In this document: in pieces, positions 7,303-13,872 of the stretch
Layout: every line of letters starts with the position of its first letter
Numbering within the stretch: position 1 is the first letter of the stretch
NCBI GenBank assembly: GCA_964633445.1
Contig: CAZWFW010000021.1
Location: 1-18,137 of the forward strand
Origin: CAZWFW01 sp964633445
GTDB taxonomy: Archaea; Undinarchaeota; CAZWFW01
Direction: 5' to 3'
DNA: 18,137 nt
Made by a program: the position numbers and the translations under genes
The notes under the pieces: model-generated
Told to the model about the DNA's origin: nothing
The model's database searches: none
The model's input: only the letters and a program-made list of their open reading frames with translations

Positions 7303-8030
7303 TCTTTCACAATCTCGATACCCCTTTCGGTTATCCTATACTTAAGTAGATCTGTTCCGTGATGAGTGAACTTCATTGTAGACACTCTAATGTATCTCTC
7401 AAGAGCACTCTCTTTTTCCATAACAATCATTTCGATAACACCTTCACAAATATATCTGGCTCTAGCTTCTACTTTAGGGTCGTGCAAACCCTTTACTAAC
7501 ACTACTATTGCTGAAGTTTCCAATTCTTTTACTCTAGCATTCGTTAAGTCAAGCAGAGTAAAAGCATAGCTATATTTTTCATCTTCACGATGTGTGGCTA
7601 ATATTAAAGTTGAGAGGGAGTCAATAACCCCTCTTCCATTGGGCCCTATCTCGCTTCTAGCTTTCTCTATTTTATCAAGCAACTCATTCATATCAGCAGG
7701 ATTGCTTACCACATACTCCTCTCTAACTTTTTCTGGAAACCATCCCTTTATTTTGAAGGAATAACAATCAATAATTCTTAGAAGATTTTTTTGCTCGTAA
7801 TAATGAGGATCAACACCTCTAAGCTTCAAATGCTTCCTTATATAATTTGGAGAATTATCAACAGTAACATAAATGCAGGCTTCACCTCTTTTAAGACCTT
7901 CCGCTATAAATTGAGTGCAAAAAGTAGTTTTTCCGCAGCCAGGCGGTCCTATAAGAAGGGTATCACCAGGTGGGAGTCCTCCCCCAAGTAATTCATCAAG
8001 CTCTTTGATGCCAGTTAAGCATCTTTTCAT
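7299..8030 (-). CDS. KaiC-like RecA-fold ATPase with altered catalytic site
   Basis: 243 residues, a single KaiC domain. Walker A is GPPGCGKT at residues 28-35, and the Walker B strand ends at D137 (GVIDSLSTL). At the position where KaiC proteins have the paired catalytic glutamates after the second strand (usually F-x-E-E-x-P) this protein has TVDNSP, with D58-N59. ATP binding should be kept but hydrolysis may be slow or absent. The C-terminus has the KaiC-type ending TMKFTHHGTDLLKYRI followed by ERGIEI. It starts with ATG 8030, whose A is the last base of the stop of the upstream KaiC-like gene (TAATG), so the two are translationally coupled and may form a hetero-oligomer. Such archaeal KaiC relatives are not clock proteins; many are signalling ATPases of unknown role. 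Confidence 0.8.
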   Translation of the reverse strand: MKRCLTGIKELDELLGGGLPPGDTLLIGPPGCGKTTFCTQFIAEGLKRGEACIYVTVDNSPNYIRKHLKLRGVDPHYYEQKNLLRIIDCYSFKIKGWFPEKVREEYVVSNPADMNELLDKIEKARSEIGPNGRGVIDSLSTLILATHREDEKYSYAFTLLDLTNARVKELETSAIVVLVKGLHDPKVEARARYICEGVIEMIVMEKESALERYIRVSTMKFTHHGTDLLKYRITERGIEIVKD

Positions 8031-8752
8031 TATATTCTAAAGTAAGGTTCTAAAGACTGGTAAGGAACGTGTTGTGCTGAAATTACTCTTAAACCTTCAG
8101 GTGTTATTTCTAGGGGGTGCACCCATTTGCTATGATCGGTTCCTCTCATTTTTCTTACTTCAATAGCCCTTGCTCTTTCATCACCTTTTATAGCATAATA
8201 TAACAAAATAACACCATCCGTTACAAATTCCGCAAAGGGAGGATTTATAGCACCTTTTTGCATAACTCCTGTCATAACAGATACACAACCTAGTTTTTTG
8301 AATAGTTCACATAACCTAGCAATAGCGATTCTTTTTGCGAGTTCACTTTCAAATAACAAGCAAAATGTTGTTAGCGAATCAAAGACAATACGTGTTATAT
8401 TAGATTCCTTCACAATTTGAGCCACTACTTCAGAAATCTCTTCCACAGCACTGCTTTTTATTATTCTTGATGGATTAAGCTTTAGCATTCTTATTTTTTC
8501 TTCCTTAAACATTCTATCTAGCTCCCAGTTATACCTTTCGCAAAATTTTACGATGTCAGAAAGGGTCTCTTCAAGGGATATAAATAGGCAAGTTTCGCCT
8601 TTTCTCACACCATCCACTAAAAATTGTAGGGAGAATGTCGTTTTGCCAGTTCCGCAGGATCCTACAATTAATATGTTAGAAGGTTTAGGAAAACCACCCT
8701 CAATCAAATCATCTAAGCCGAAAATACCTGTTGTTATTCTCTTCATAATCAT
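8030..8752 (-). CDS. KaiC-like RecA-fold ATPase
   Basis: 240 residues from ATG 8752; a second ATG at 8746 gives MKRITTGIFGLDDLI, the more usual N-terminus. Walker A is GSCGTGKT at residues 31-38, the catalytic pair E61-E62 is intact in SLEET, and the Walker B strand ends at D125 (IVFDSLTTF). The C-terminal EVRKMRGTDHS block is the KaiC hallmark. Unlike its downstream partner it has every residue expected for ATP hydrolysis. It is the first gene of a two-gene operon with a one-base overlap. The space upstream is A+T-rich, so a TATA box cannot be singled out, and no Shine-Dalgarno site is visible. Confidence 0.85.
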   Translation of the reverse strand: MIMKRITTGIFGLDDLIEGGFPKPSNILIVGSCGTGKTTFSLQFLVDGVRKGETCLFISLEETLSDIVKFCERYNWELDRMFKEEKIRMLKLNPSRIIKSSAVEEISEVVAQIVKESNITRIVFDSLTTFCLLFESELAKRIAIARLCELFKKLGCVSVMTGVMQKGAINPPFAEFVTDGVILLYYAIKGDERARAIEVRKMRGTDHSKWVHPLEITPEGLRVISAQHVPYQSLEPYFRI

Positions 8753-8796
8753 ATTATTAATCTTTTTAAATTTATAAAGGTTGCATTGTTATAAGA

Positions 8797-8837
8797 GGAG
8801 CTGTCAACCTATCACCCCTTGCATAAAAAATAAGTTA
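8797..8837 (+). repeat. Dispersed 41-bp repeat, copy 2
   Basis: GGAGCTGTCAACCTATCACC followed by CCTTGCATAAAAAATAAGTTA. It matches the reverse complement of 68-108 with three small indels. No transposase or second repeat end is visible nearby, so this may be a solo remnant or a miniature-element end, or a shared regulatory or structural motif. It lies in the promoter side of the KaiC-like operon, 45 bases upstream of its start. Confidence 0.6.
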
Positions 8838-9149
8838 GTCATACTGTTTTTTCTCTAGTCAGAGGTAATTAACTAGTTTAGCAATCCAAGTTTTTAAATT
8901 TTTAGTAAAAATTAATAAAATTAACAATCTTACGAAAAATAATCCAGATAATGGTATTTTAAGTGATTTTTCCTAAAAGGAGCTCAGAATTTTAATATTT
9001 TATTTTCACTTTTTATAAGAATGTTATTTTAAATTTAAATTAAAAAAGAAATAACATATTTATAATATTGTAAAATTTGATCCAAAAATTTAAATTTTAA
9101 AAAATAAAATTTAAATATTAGATTCAAAAAAATTAAACTTAAAGTTAAA
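8838..9149. other. Extremely A+T-rich intergenic region
   Basis: The whole gap from 8753 to 9149 lacks a credible gene. From about 8890 to 9149 it is almost pure A/T with many AAATTTAAA-like blocks. It must hold the promoter of the winged-helix gene at 9150, but several TATA-like strings are present and I cannot choose one. I see no direct-repeat array or origin-recognition box. Confidence 0.4.
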
Positions 9150-9473
9150 ATGGGAGATATTATCAAATTACTTTTCAAGGAAAAACCAGTAAAGCTGCTT
9201 CTTACCCTGTATAAGAAAAAGGATAAGATGTATATTGCCCCCCTTTCAAGAGAGGTAGATAGTAATGAAGCTTACACGGTAAACTTAGTTAAAAAACTTG
9301 AGAGTTTGGGTTTAATTAAATCTAGCAAAGAGAAGAAAAAGCTTGAGGGAGGTAGAGATGGAAGAATAAAATTAATAGAGCTGACGGAGACAGGCTATGA
9401 AATTGCTGATGAGATTAACACCATAATCAGAAAAATTCAAAGAAAAGGTAGGAGGAGAAAAAGAAGGAGATAA
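9150..9473 (+). CDS. Winged-helix DNA-binding protein with basic tail
   Basis: 107 residues. Residues 1-65 form a winged helix of the MarR/archaeal transcription-regulator type: helices around KPVKLLLTLYKKKD and APLSREVDSNEAYTVNLV, and a recognition helix VKKLESLGLI. A beta wing around KKLEGGRDGRIKLIELT and a final helix leading from TGYEIADEI follow. The last nine residues (KGRRRKRRR) are a basic tail likely to contact DNA non-specifically. No ligand domain is visible. The ATG has no Shine-Dalgarno site. It converges with the regulator at 9486-9938, with 12 bases between their stops. Its target genes are unknown. Confidence 0.65.
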   Translation: MGDIIKLLFKEKPVKLLLTLYKKKDKMYIAPLSREVDSNEAYTVNLVKKLESLGLIKSSKEKKKLEGGRDGRIKLIELTETGYEIADEINTIIRKIQRKGRRRKRRR

Positions 9474-9485
9474 TTAGATAAATCA

Positions 9486-9938
9486 TTATTTTTGTATCAT
9501 TGCTCTCCTTATTTTCTCTCTTCGAATTAACTCCTGCAAATTTTCAGCCATTTTTAGAATTTCACTCCACTGCCTTTCGATGTCCAATTTCACCTTCTCA
9601 AGTGTTTTTACAAGATTTTTATCCCTGAGCAGATATCCCTTCTTTATTTTACCCCCAACTATTGCAGCATCTTTTTTAATCAATCCAGCTTCGCTATATT
9701 TTCTTAGATGTTCGTATACTTGCGACCTCTTTATACCAGCAGACATAGCAAGTTCTTCAGGTTTTAGGGGGAAATCTAGCTTTCTATATTCCAGCAATTC
9801 AAGCAAAATCTTAACATCTGCTTTACTTTTACTTTCCTTCCGCATAATACCTAGAGCTTTTAGAATAGCCTCCGCTAGCTCCTCTTTGCTCTCCATATTC
9901 GGCGCTTCTACCTCCCTTATAGTTATGCGGAAGGGCAT
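9486..9938 (-). CDS. TrmB-like winged-helix regulator
   Basis: 150 residues. After a 30-residue N-terminus, the helix-turn-helix runs ADVKILLELLEYRKLDFPLK, PEELAMSAGIKRSQVYEHLR, then KYSEAGLIKKD. The order A-x-x-x-G-I-x-x-S-x-V-Y-x-x-L matches TrmB-type archaeal regulators. A wing with GGKIKKGYLLRD follows, and the remaining 50 residues form a long charged helix (KVKLDIERQWSEILKMAENL) likely to be a dimerising coiled coil. TrmB's sugar-binding domain is absent, so it cannot be a sugar-sensing TrmB proper. The start at ATG 9938 has no clear ribosome site. Confidence 0.65.
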   Translation of the reverse strand: MPFRITIREVEAPNMESKEELAEAILKALGIMRKESKSKADVKILLELLEYRKLDFPLKPEELAMSAGIKRSQVYEHLRKYSEAGLIKKDAAIVGGKIKKGYLLRDKNLVKTLEKVKLDIERQWSEILKMAENLQELIRREKIRRAMIQK

Positions 9939-10072
9939 TTTTGTCAGAAAAATACCGGAAAGTTAACTTTTTAAACCTTTTACCCCTTTGCAGGACATTT
10001 AAAACATTCCTTAATATTCACAAAGATTATGACAATTAAAAATTTTTCCTACAAAAAAGATAGCTTTCATAA

Positions 10073-10098
10073 TAGCTAGCCATCTTGATGGCTTGCTA
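10073..10098. repeat. Intergenic hairpin with TT loop
   Basis: AGCTAGCCATC-TT-GATGGCTTGCT pairs over 11 positions with one internal T-T mismatch, plus an outer T-A pair. It lies in the 258-bp space between the TrmB-like gene and the methyltransferase-like gene, 99 bases past the end of the latter. It could end the methyltransferase transcript (the minus strand lacks a good T run after it) or be a protein-binding palindrome. Nothing else is evident in 9939-10196. Confidence 0.45.
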
Positions 10099-10196
10099 AA
10101 AATTTTGAAAGTTGACATGGGTAGTGAGGATGGGTTTAAATATAGGATTTATAAACTTTTATTCAAACCTATATAAAATTTGCTAGTAAAATTGTC

Positions 10197-11066
10197 CTAT
10201 TTTTTAAAAGCAAGGATTTTCCTTGTAGTGATGACGCTATCCTTTCTCACCGTAACTTCACCAGCTCTTGCAAAGTAGCTTTTTATCTCAAATTTTTTTA
10301 GCTCTATTTCATTAAACATTCCTGACAAAGCATTAACCAGCGTTTGGTCCTTTATAAAAGGGGGAGGTATGTACAGAACATGCCCATCCCTTTTGCAAAC
10401 TCTATGCAACTCTTTGGAAATGCTTTCAGCAACTTTCCTGTTGGGAATAATTACATCAATTTCATACAATAATATCATGTCAAAAGAATTGTCCTTAAAA
10501 GGTAAATTTTTGTGACCTCCAACCAAACAAAGAGCATCTCCCTCCATCTTACTTTTGCAATCAATTTTGCCTCCGCAAAAATCGTTAATAAATTTTCTGA
10601 AAATTTCCTTATGGTGACTTCTCTCCAGCAGACATTCTAATACCCTTTTACTGCATTCCAGCAATTGGGTTATATCTTTCCTCGAAAAGTCTTTTTTAGT
10701 TAAAATTTTCCTCCCTTCCTTAAGAGCACTAAGCCTCAATAAAGCCTTTTTTTCTTCTTTTTCTAGCCAATGATAGAGTTCCAAAACTATGGGGAAAACT
10801 ATGATTATAGGGTGCTTTAACTTTATTTTTGCAAGCGTCGCTACTCTTTTGCTGATATCCCCTATAATTACCTCCGCATTAAGAGCCTTGGCAAAGCTAA
10901 TCCCCCATTCTCCAGGGCCCGCAAACTGAAAGATTTTCGATAGTCTCCTGATTGAAAAAGTTCTGCAAATTTCTCTACAAGATTCTAACATAGGCATGCT
11001 CGAATTCGATATATAGGAGAGGTTTTTCTCCCATCTTTCTTTTTCTTCTATCCAGTATTCTTTCAT
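10197..11066 (-). CDS. SAM-dependent methyltransferase-like protein with helical insertion
   Basis: 289 residues. Motif I is present in altered form as FAGPGEWG at about residues 48-55, followed by the second strand VIIGDIS with its acidic residue. Much later, EGDALCLVGG then LPFKDNSFDMILLYEID and ELHRVCKRDGHVLYIPPP give the post-motif acid, the P-F-x-D-x-S-F-D strand and the R-V-x-x-x-G loop of class I methyltransferases. Between the two halves lies an unusual, mostly helical stretch of about 90 residues (roughly 77-165) containing LKHPIIIVFPIVLELYHWL and a charged pair of helices. The substrate cannot be told. It is alone on its strand, transcribed away from the RNase/PIN gene. Confidence 0.6.
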   Translation of the reverse strand: MKEYWIEEKERWEKNLSYISNSSMPMLESCREICRTFSIRRLSKIFQFAGPGEWGISFAKALNAEVIIGDISKRVATLAKIKLKHPIIIVFPIVLELYHWLEKEEKKALLRLSALKEGRKILTKKDFSRKDITQLLECSKRVLECLLERSHHKEIFRKFINDFCGGKIDCKSKMEGDALCLVGGHKNLPFKDNSFDMILLYEIDVIIPNRKVAESISKELHRVCKRDGHVLYIPPPFIKDQTLVNALSGMFNEIELKKFEIKSYFARAGEVTVRKDSVITTRKILAFKK

Positions 11067-11516
11067 AATAAATTAATTAGTGTTGCAAATTCTTTTTGGT
11101 TGCAGTTGGATAGGATTATAAAACTTATTTTAATTACAACAAAATTAATAAAATTAAAAATCTGATATTAAAAAAATGAAATAACTTTTATGGAATAAAT
11201 TTAATAATATTTTCTAATTAACATCAATTTTATAGAATTTTTTAAAAGTGAGAATGTGACACGTAAACAGCAGGTGTTTTAAAAAAATCTAAGTAAAGAG
11301 CAGGGTATTTGGAAGTTTTAGAAAAAGTTTGGATAATTCTATCAACTGTTGTTCTACCCAGAAAGTGTATTTGATACACAGAAAAGAGCACCCGTGAATT
11401 CTCCCATTAGACCTTCTAATATCAAAGTACTCAATTTACAACTAAGAAAAAAATAATCTCCAAATTCCAAAAACAAGAAAAGTAAAAATTAAAAAATCTT
11501 AAACTAGAGATTGATT
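11067..11516. other. 450-bp A+T-rich leader region without a supported gene
   Basis: This divergent space lies between the methyltransferase-like and RNase/PIN genes. All frames are broken by stops. It contains a perfect small hairpin at 11365-11379 (GTGTAT-TTG-ATACAC), bounded by CAGAAA on both sides, and two loosely similar strings with GCAGG at about 11268 and 11302. The length is unusual next to the compact gene spacing elsewhere, so a regulatory RNA or a decayed gene is possible, but neither is shown. Confidence 0.35.
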
Positions 11517-13001
11517 ATGGTTTATAATAAACCAAAAACTTGGAGAAATATATCTTCTAAAAAAGGAGAAAAAATCAAGAAATTTTTATTAGATCTTGGT
11601 GGAAAGGAAGATAAAGAAGTAAAAGGTGTTGGTGAAAAATGGAGAATTAGATTAGGAGATAGTGTTTTTACATTCTATACGAAAGGGACTTTATTTGTTA
11701 ACAGAATTGATGAAAGTTTTTCTCAGAAAATTTCGAAAATATTAGGTCAAGAAATCAAAACTAATAATAAAAAAGTATTGATAGGACTTGATGAAACAGG
11801 AAAGGGGGAAATATTGGGTCATTGTGTTTTGTGCTGTGTTATATTTCCTTCAAAAATTGCTAGAAAAATAGACTATATAATAGGTTCTGCAAATACAAAA
11901 AGAAGAAAAAGCGTGTCTTATTGGGATTCTTTATTTAGCGAACTTGATAGGCTTAAACAAGAAGGTTTGAGGTTTTTCATAGAAAAAATACCTCCATGGC
12001 ATGTTGATAGGTATAATGTAAATAAAATTATGGATGTCGTGTATCAGAGGCTTCTTGGTCAGATAACCAGAGAAGTTAATCTTTCAGAATGCAGAATTGT
12101 TATTGATGATTATGGAATTGGATCTAATTTATCAAGATATCTGGAATTTTTGCATAAAAATGGAGCAGAAATTATAGTTGAGAGTAAGGCAGATGAGAAA
12201 CATCTGGAATGTAGATTGGCTTCTCTTATTTCAAAATGGGAACGGGAGAGGATAATGAAAGCTATAAATAAAGAATTTTCTTTAGATAGAATTCCTGTTG
12301 GTAGCGGAAACGCGGGAGATCCTCTTACAAAAGCTTGGATAGAAGCTTGGAGAAAAACGGGAAAGCCATGGCCGTGGTTTGTAAAACAATCTTTCAGACC
12401 AATCGGTAAAAAGGTAAAGAAGGTGGATCCTCCCATAAGACATGAGTTACTTTCTGAGGAATCTAAATGGTTATTTGAGGAGGGTAAGTTATCAATAGAC
12501 TCTTTAAGAATAATATGTCCAAAATGCGGTAACTCTTTGAAATCGTGTAAAATAACTCCATCAGAAAACGGAAAAATTGTTGGAAGATGTAGTAATCCAG
12601 AATGTAATGCCATAATAGAAAATCTTAATGTAACTCTTCTTTATTATTGTGGTTACATAATTCCAGATAGCAGTGTGATACTGGCAGGTGTTATATCTAA
12701 AGACTTGGAAAAATCTAGATTTTTTGAGGGATTTACTTTTGTATTGTTACCTGAAGTTAGAAGGGAATGCGATAGTCCAGGAGGTAAGAGAGAATTAGAG
12801 AGATTGGGTAATTTTGCATCAATAAGTAGAATAAACTTATTTGAAGTTAATACAAAAGATATTATCCCGAACAGTGAAAATCTGACTACAGATGAAATTA
12901 TTGTAGAAGTAGCAAAAAGAATCAACGCTATAGTTTACACAAGAGATAAGGCAATGTATGGTATGGCTATTTCGAAGAATGTGTTTTGTTTAAGTAAATA
13001 A
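11517..13001 (+). CDS. RNase HIII-like / zinc ribbon / PIN-domain fusion protein
   Basis: 494 residues from ATG 11517; a TTG at 11511 would add two. Residues 1-83 resemble the TBP-like substrate-binding domain of RNase HIII (WRIRLGD, then FTFYTKGTLFVN). Residues 87-300 are an RNase H2/H3 core: the RNase HIII signature DETGKGE (D92, E93), the strand IVIDDYG (D197/D198), ESKADEKH (D226) leading into ASLISKWERER, and GNAGDPLTKAWIEAW, as in archaeal RNase HII. Next is a zinc ribbon with CPKC at 334-337 and C358/C363. Residues 382-494 look like a PIN nuclease: PDSSVIL (D384), LPEVRREC (E413, E417), TTDEIIVEVAKR (D459) and VYTRD (D477). The enzyme would cut RNA in RNA:DNA hybrids and may make a second single-strand RNA cut. 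Its third codon positions look more A/T-rich than the neighbours, which hints at transfer. A hairpin follows at 13024. Confidence 0.75.
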   Translation: MVYNKPKTWRNISSKKGEKIKKFLLDLGGKEDKEVKGVGEKWRIRLGDSVFTFYTKGTLFVNRIDESFSQKISKILGQEIKTNNKKVLIGLDETGKGEILGHCVLCCVIFPSKIARKIDYIIGSANTKRRKSVSYWDSLFSELDRLKQEGLRFFIEKIPPWHVDRYNVNKIMDVVYQRLLGQITREVNLSECRIVIDDYGIGSNLSRYLEFLHKNGAEIIVESKADEKHLECRLASLISKWERERIMKAINKEFSLDRIPVGSGNAGDPLTKAWIEAWRKTGKPWPWFVKQSFRPIGKKVKKVDPPIRHELLSEESKWLFEEGKLSIDSLRIICPKCGNSLKSCKITPSENGKIVGRCSNPECNAIIENLNVTLLYYCGYIIPDSSVILAGVISKDLEKSRFFEGFTFVLLPEVRRECDSPGGKRELERLGNFASISRINLFEVNTKDIIPNSENLTTDEIIVEVAKRINAIVYTRDKAMYGMAISKNVFCLSK

Positions 13002-13023
13002 TTTATACAACCCCCTCAAATCT

Positions 13024-13043
13024 AGTTGATGGAATCATCAACT
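13024..13043 (+). terminator. Terminator-like hairpin after the RNase/PIN gene
   Basis: AGTTGATG-GAAT-CATCAACT is a perfect 8-bp stem with a 4-base loop, followed by TTT. It begins 22 bases after the stop of the RNase/PIN gene. Archaeal termination depends mainly on T runs, so the stem may instead protect the 3' end of the message. Confidence 0.5.
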
Positions 13044-13175
13044 TTTGGATCTACTGCAAAAGTCAAAAACTATTTAAAAAGAATGCTGCTTTATTTCCCC
13101 ATCCATTTAAAAGGTATAAATCTTTATCTAGATCCAGTTGCTAGCGTAAAAACATTGGGATGGAAGTCTAAATAA
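13029..13175 (+). CDS. Possible 48-residue ORF of unknown function
   Basis: An ATG inside the hairpin at 13024-13043 opens a 48-codon frame. Its product begins MESSTFGSTAKVKNYL and ends VASVKTLGWKSK, with a hydrophobic centre (YFPIHLKGINLYLDPV). The composition is protein-like, but I do not recognise it, there is no ribosome site apart from the hairpin itself, and another broken-looking reading frame (13177-13239, ending in VISNAF) follows. It may be a gene relic, or chance in A+T-rich DNA. The rest of 13176-13315 shows nothing I can support. Confidence 0.2.
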   Translation: MESSTFGSTAKVKNYLKRMLLYFPIHLKGINLYLDPVASVKTLGWKSK

Positions 13176-13315
13176 AAAATATACAGTAGAACAAATTAGT
13201 TTAGGTTTAGAGTTAAATAATGTGATCAGCAACGCCTTTTAAGACACTTACCTACTTTTTATTTATTTAAAGGCCTTCTCAAAGACTTCCTAAAATAGTT
13301 GATATAATATTTTCG

Positions 13316-13872
13316 ATGTTTGAAAATGAGAAGTTTAAGGAGGGTGGGTTTGATAAAGAAAAATCTGTAATTATCTCCGAATCTGATATGGCATATGCAA
13401 ACCCTTCTGAGAGATTAATTAGAGAGATTCCAAAATGTATTTGCGGTAAGTCTGATTATGGTTTTTCGGATCCGATAGGTTGCAGAGAGATTATTAAAAC
13501 TATCACTAAAGAAAAAGATGTTGAATGGTATATCCTAGAAGCTTTTAGGCATTTAATCAGCTTTGGACATTCCTACCCTGTTTTTCAAATAATTAGGGAA
13601 AAATATGGCTTAGGTTACATTCAATCATCTGAAGCGTTTTTGGCGTTTCCCTGACGAAAGTAAGATCCTTTGCTATCTTCGGTTTTGAAAAAGAGAAGGA
13701 AATGCTTCTCGAAAACGCTAAGGAAGAAAGAATTGTTCAAATATATTTCTAATGAAGAAAATCTAAAGGACTACTACTCAAAAAGAGAAATTTGCTTAGA
13801 TTGAGAATTGAGAAAGGAAGAGTAAATATTTTTGAGAGACCTGAGAAGCTACATGAATTAAGATTATTCTAG
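13316..13872 (+). pseudogene. Frameshifted gene remnant of unknown family
   Basis: ATG 13316 opens 112 codons, from MFENEKFKEGGFDKEKS to SSEAFLAFP, ending at a TGA at 13652. Protein-like sequence continues at once in another frame from 13651 (LTKVRSFAIFGFEKEKEM, to VQIYF), then back in the first frame from about 13736 (KYISNEENLKDYYSKRE, stop at 13802), then again in the second frame (LRIEKGRVNIFERPEKL, stop at 13870). At least three frame changes are needed to join these, so a single ancestral gene of about 185 codons seems to be broken. One CxC (CIC) is present, with no motif I recognise. Sequencing error is an alternative because an assembly junction lies close by. It converges on the ATPase gene. 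Confidence 0.45.

Noticed and set aside
7299..8752. KaiC-like pair as a circadian clock or archaellum ArlH
   Set aside because: No KaiA/KaiB or archaellum genes are present; these are single-domain KaiC relatives of unknown role.
8890..9149. Replication origin in the extreme A+T-rich spacer
   Set aside because: There are no recognisable origin-recognition boxes and no orc1/cdc6 gene nearby; the neighbouring winged-helix genes alone do not support it.
12110..12925. Two minus-strand frames inside the RNase/PIN gene
   Set aside because: They are antisense shadows; the plus frame carries clear catalytic and zinc motifs across the same bases.
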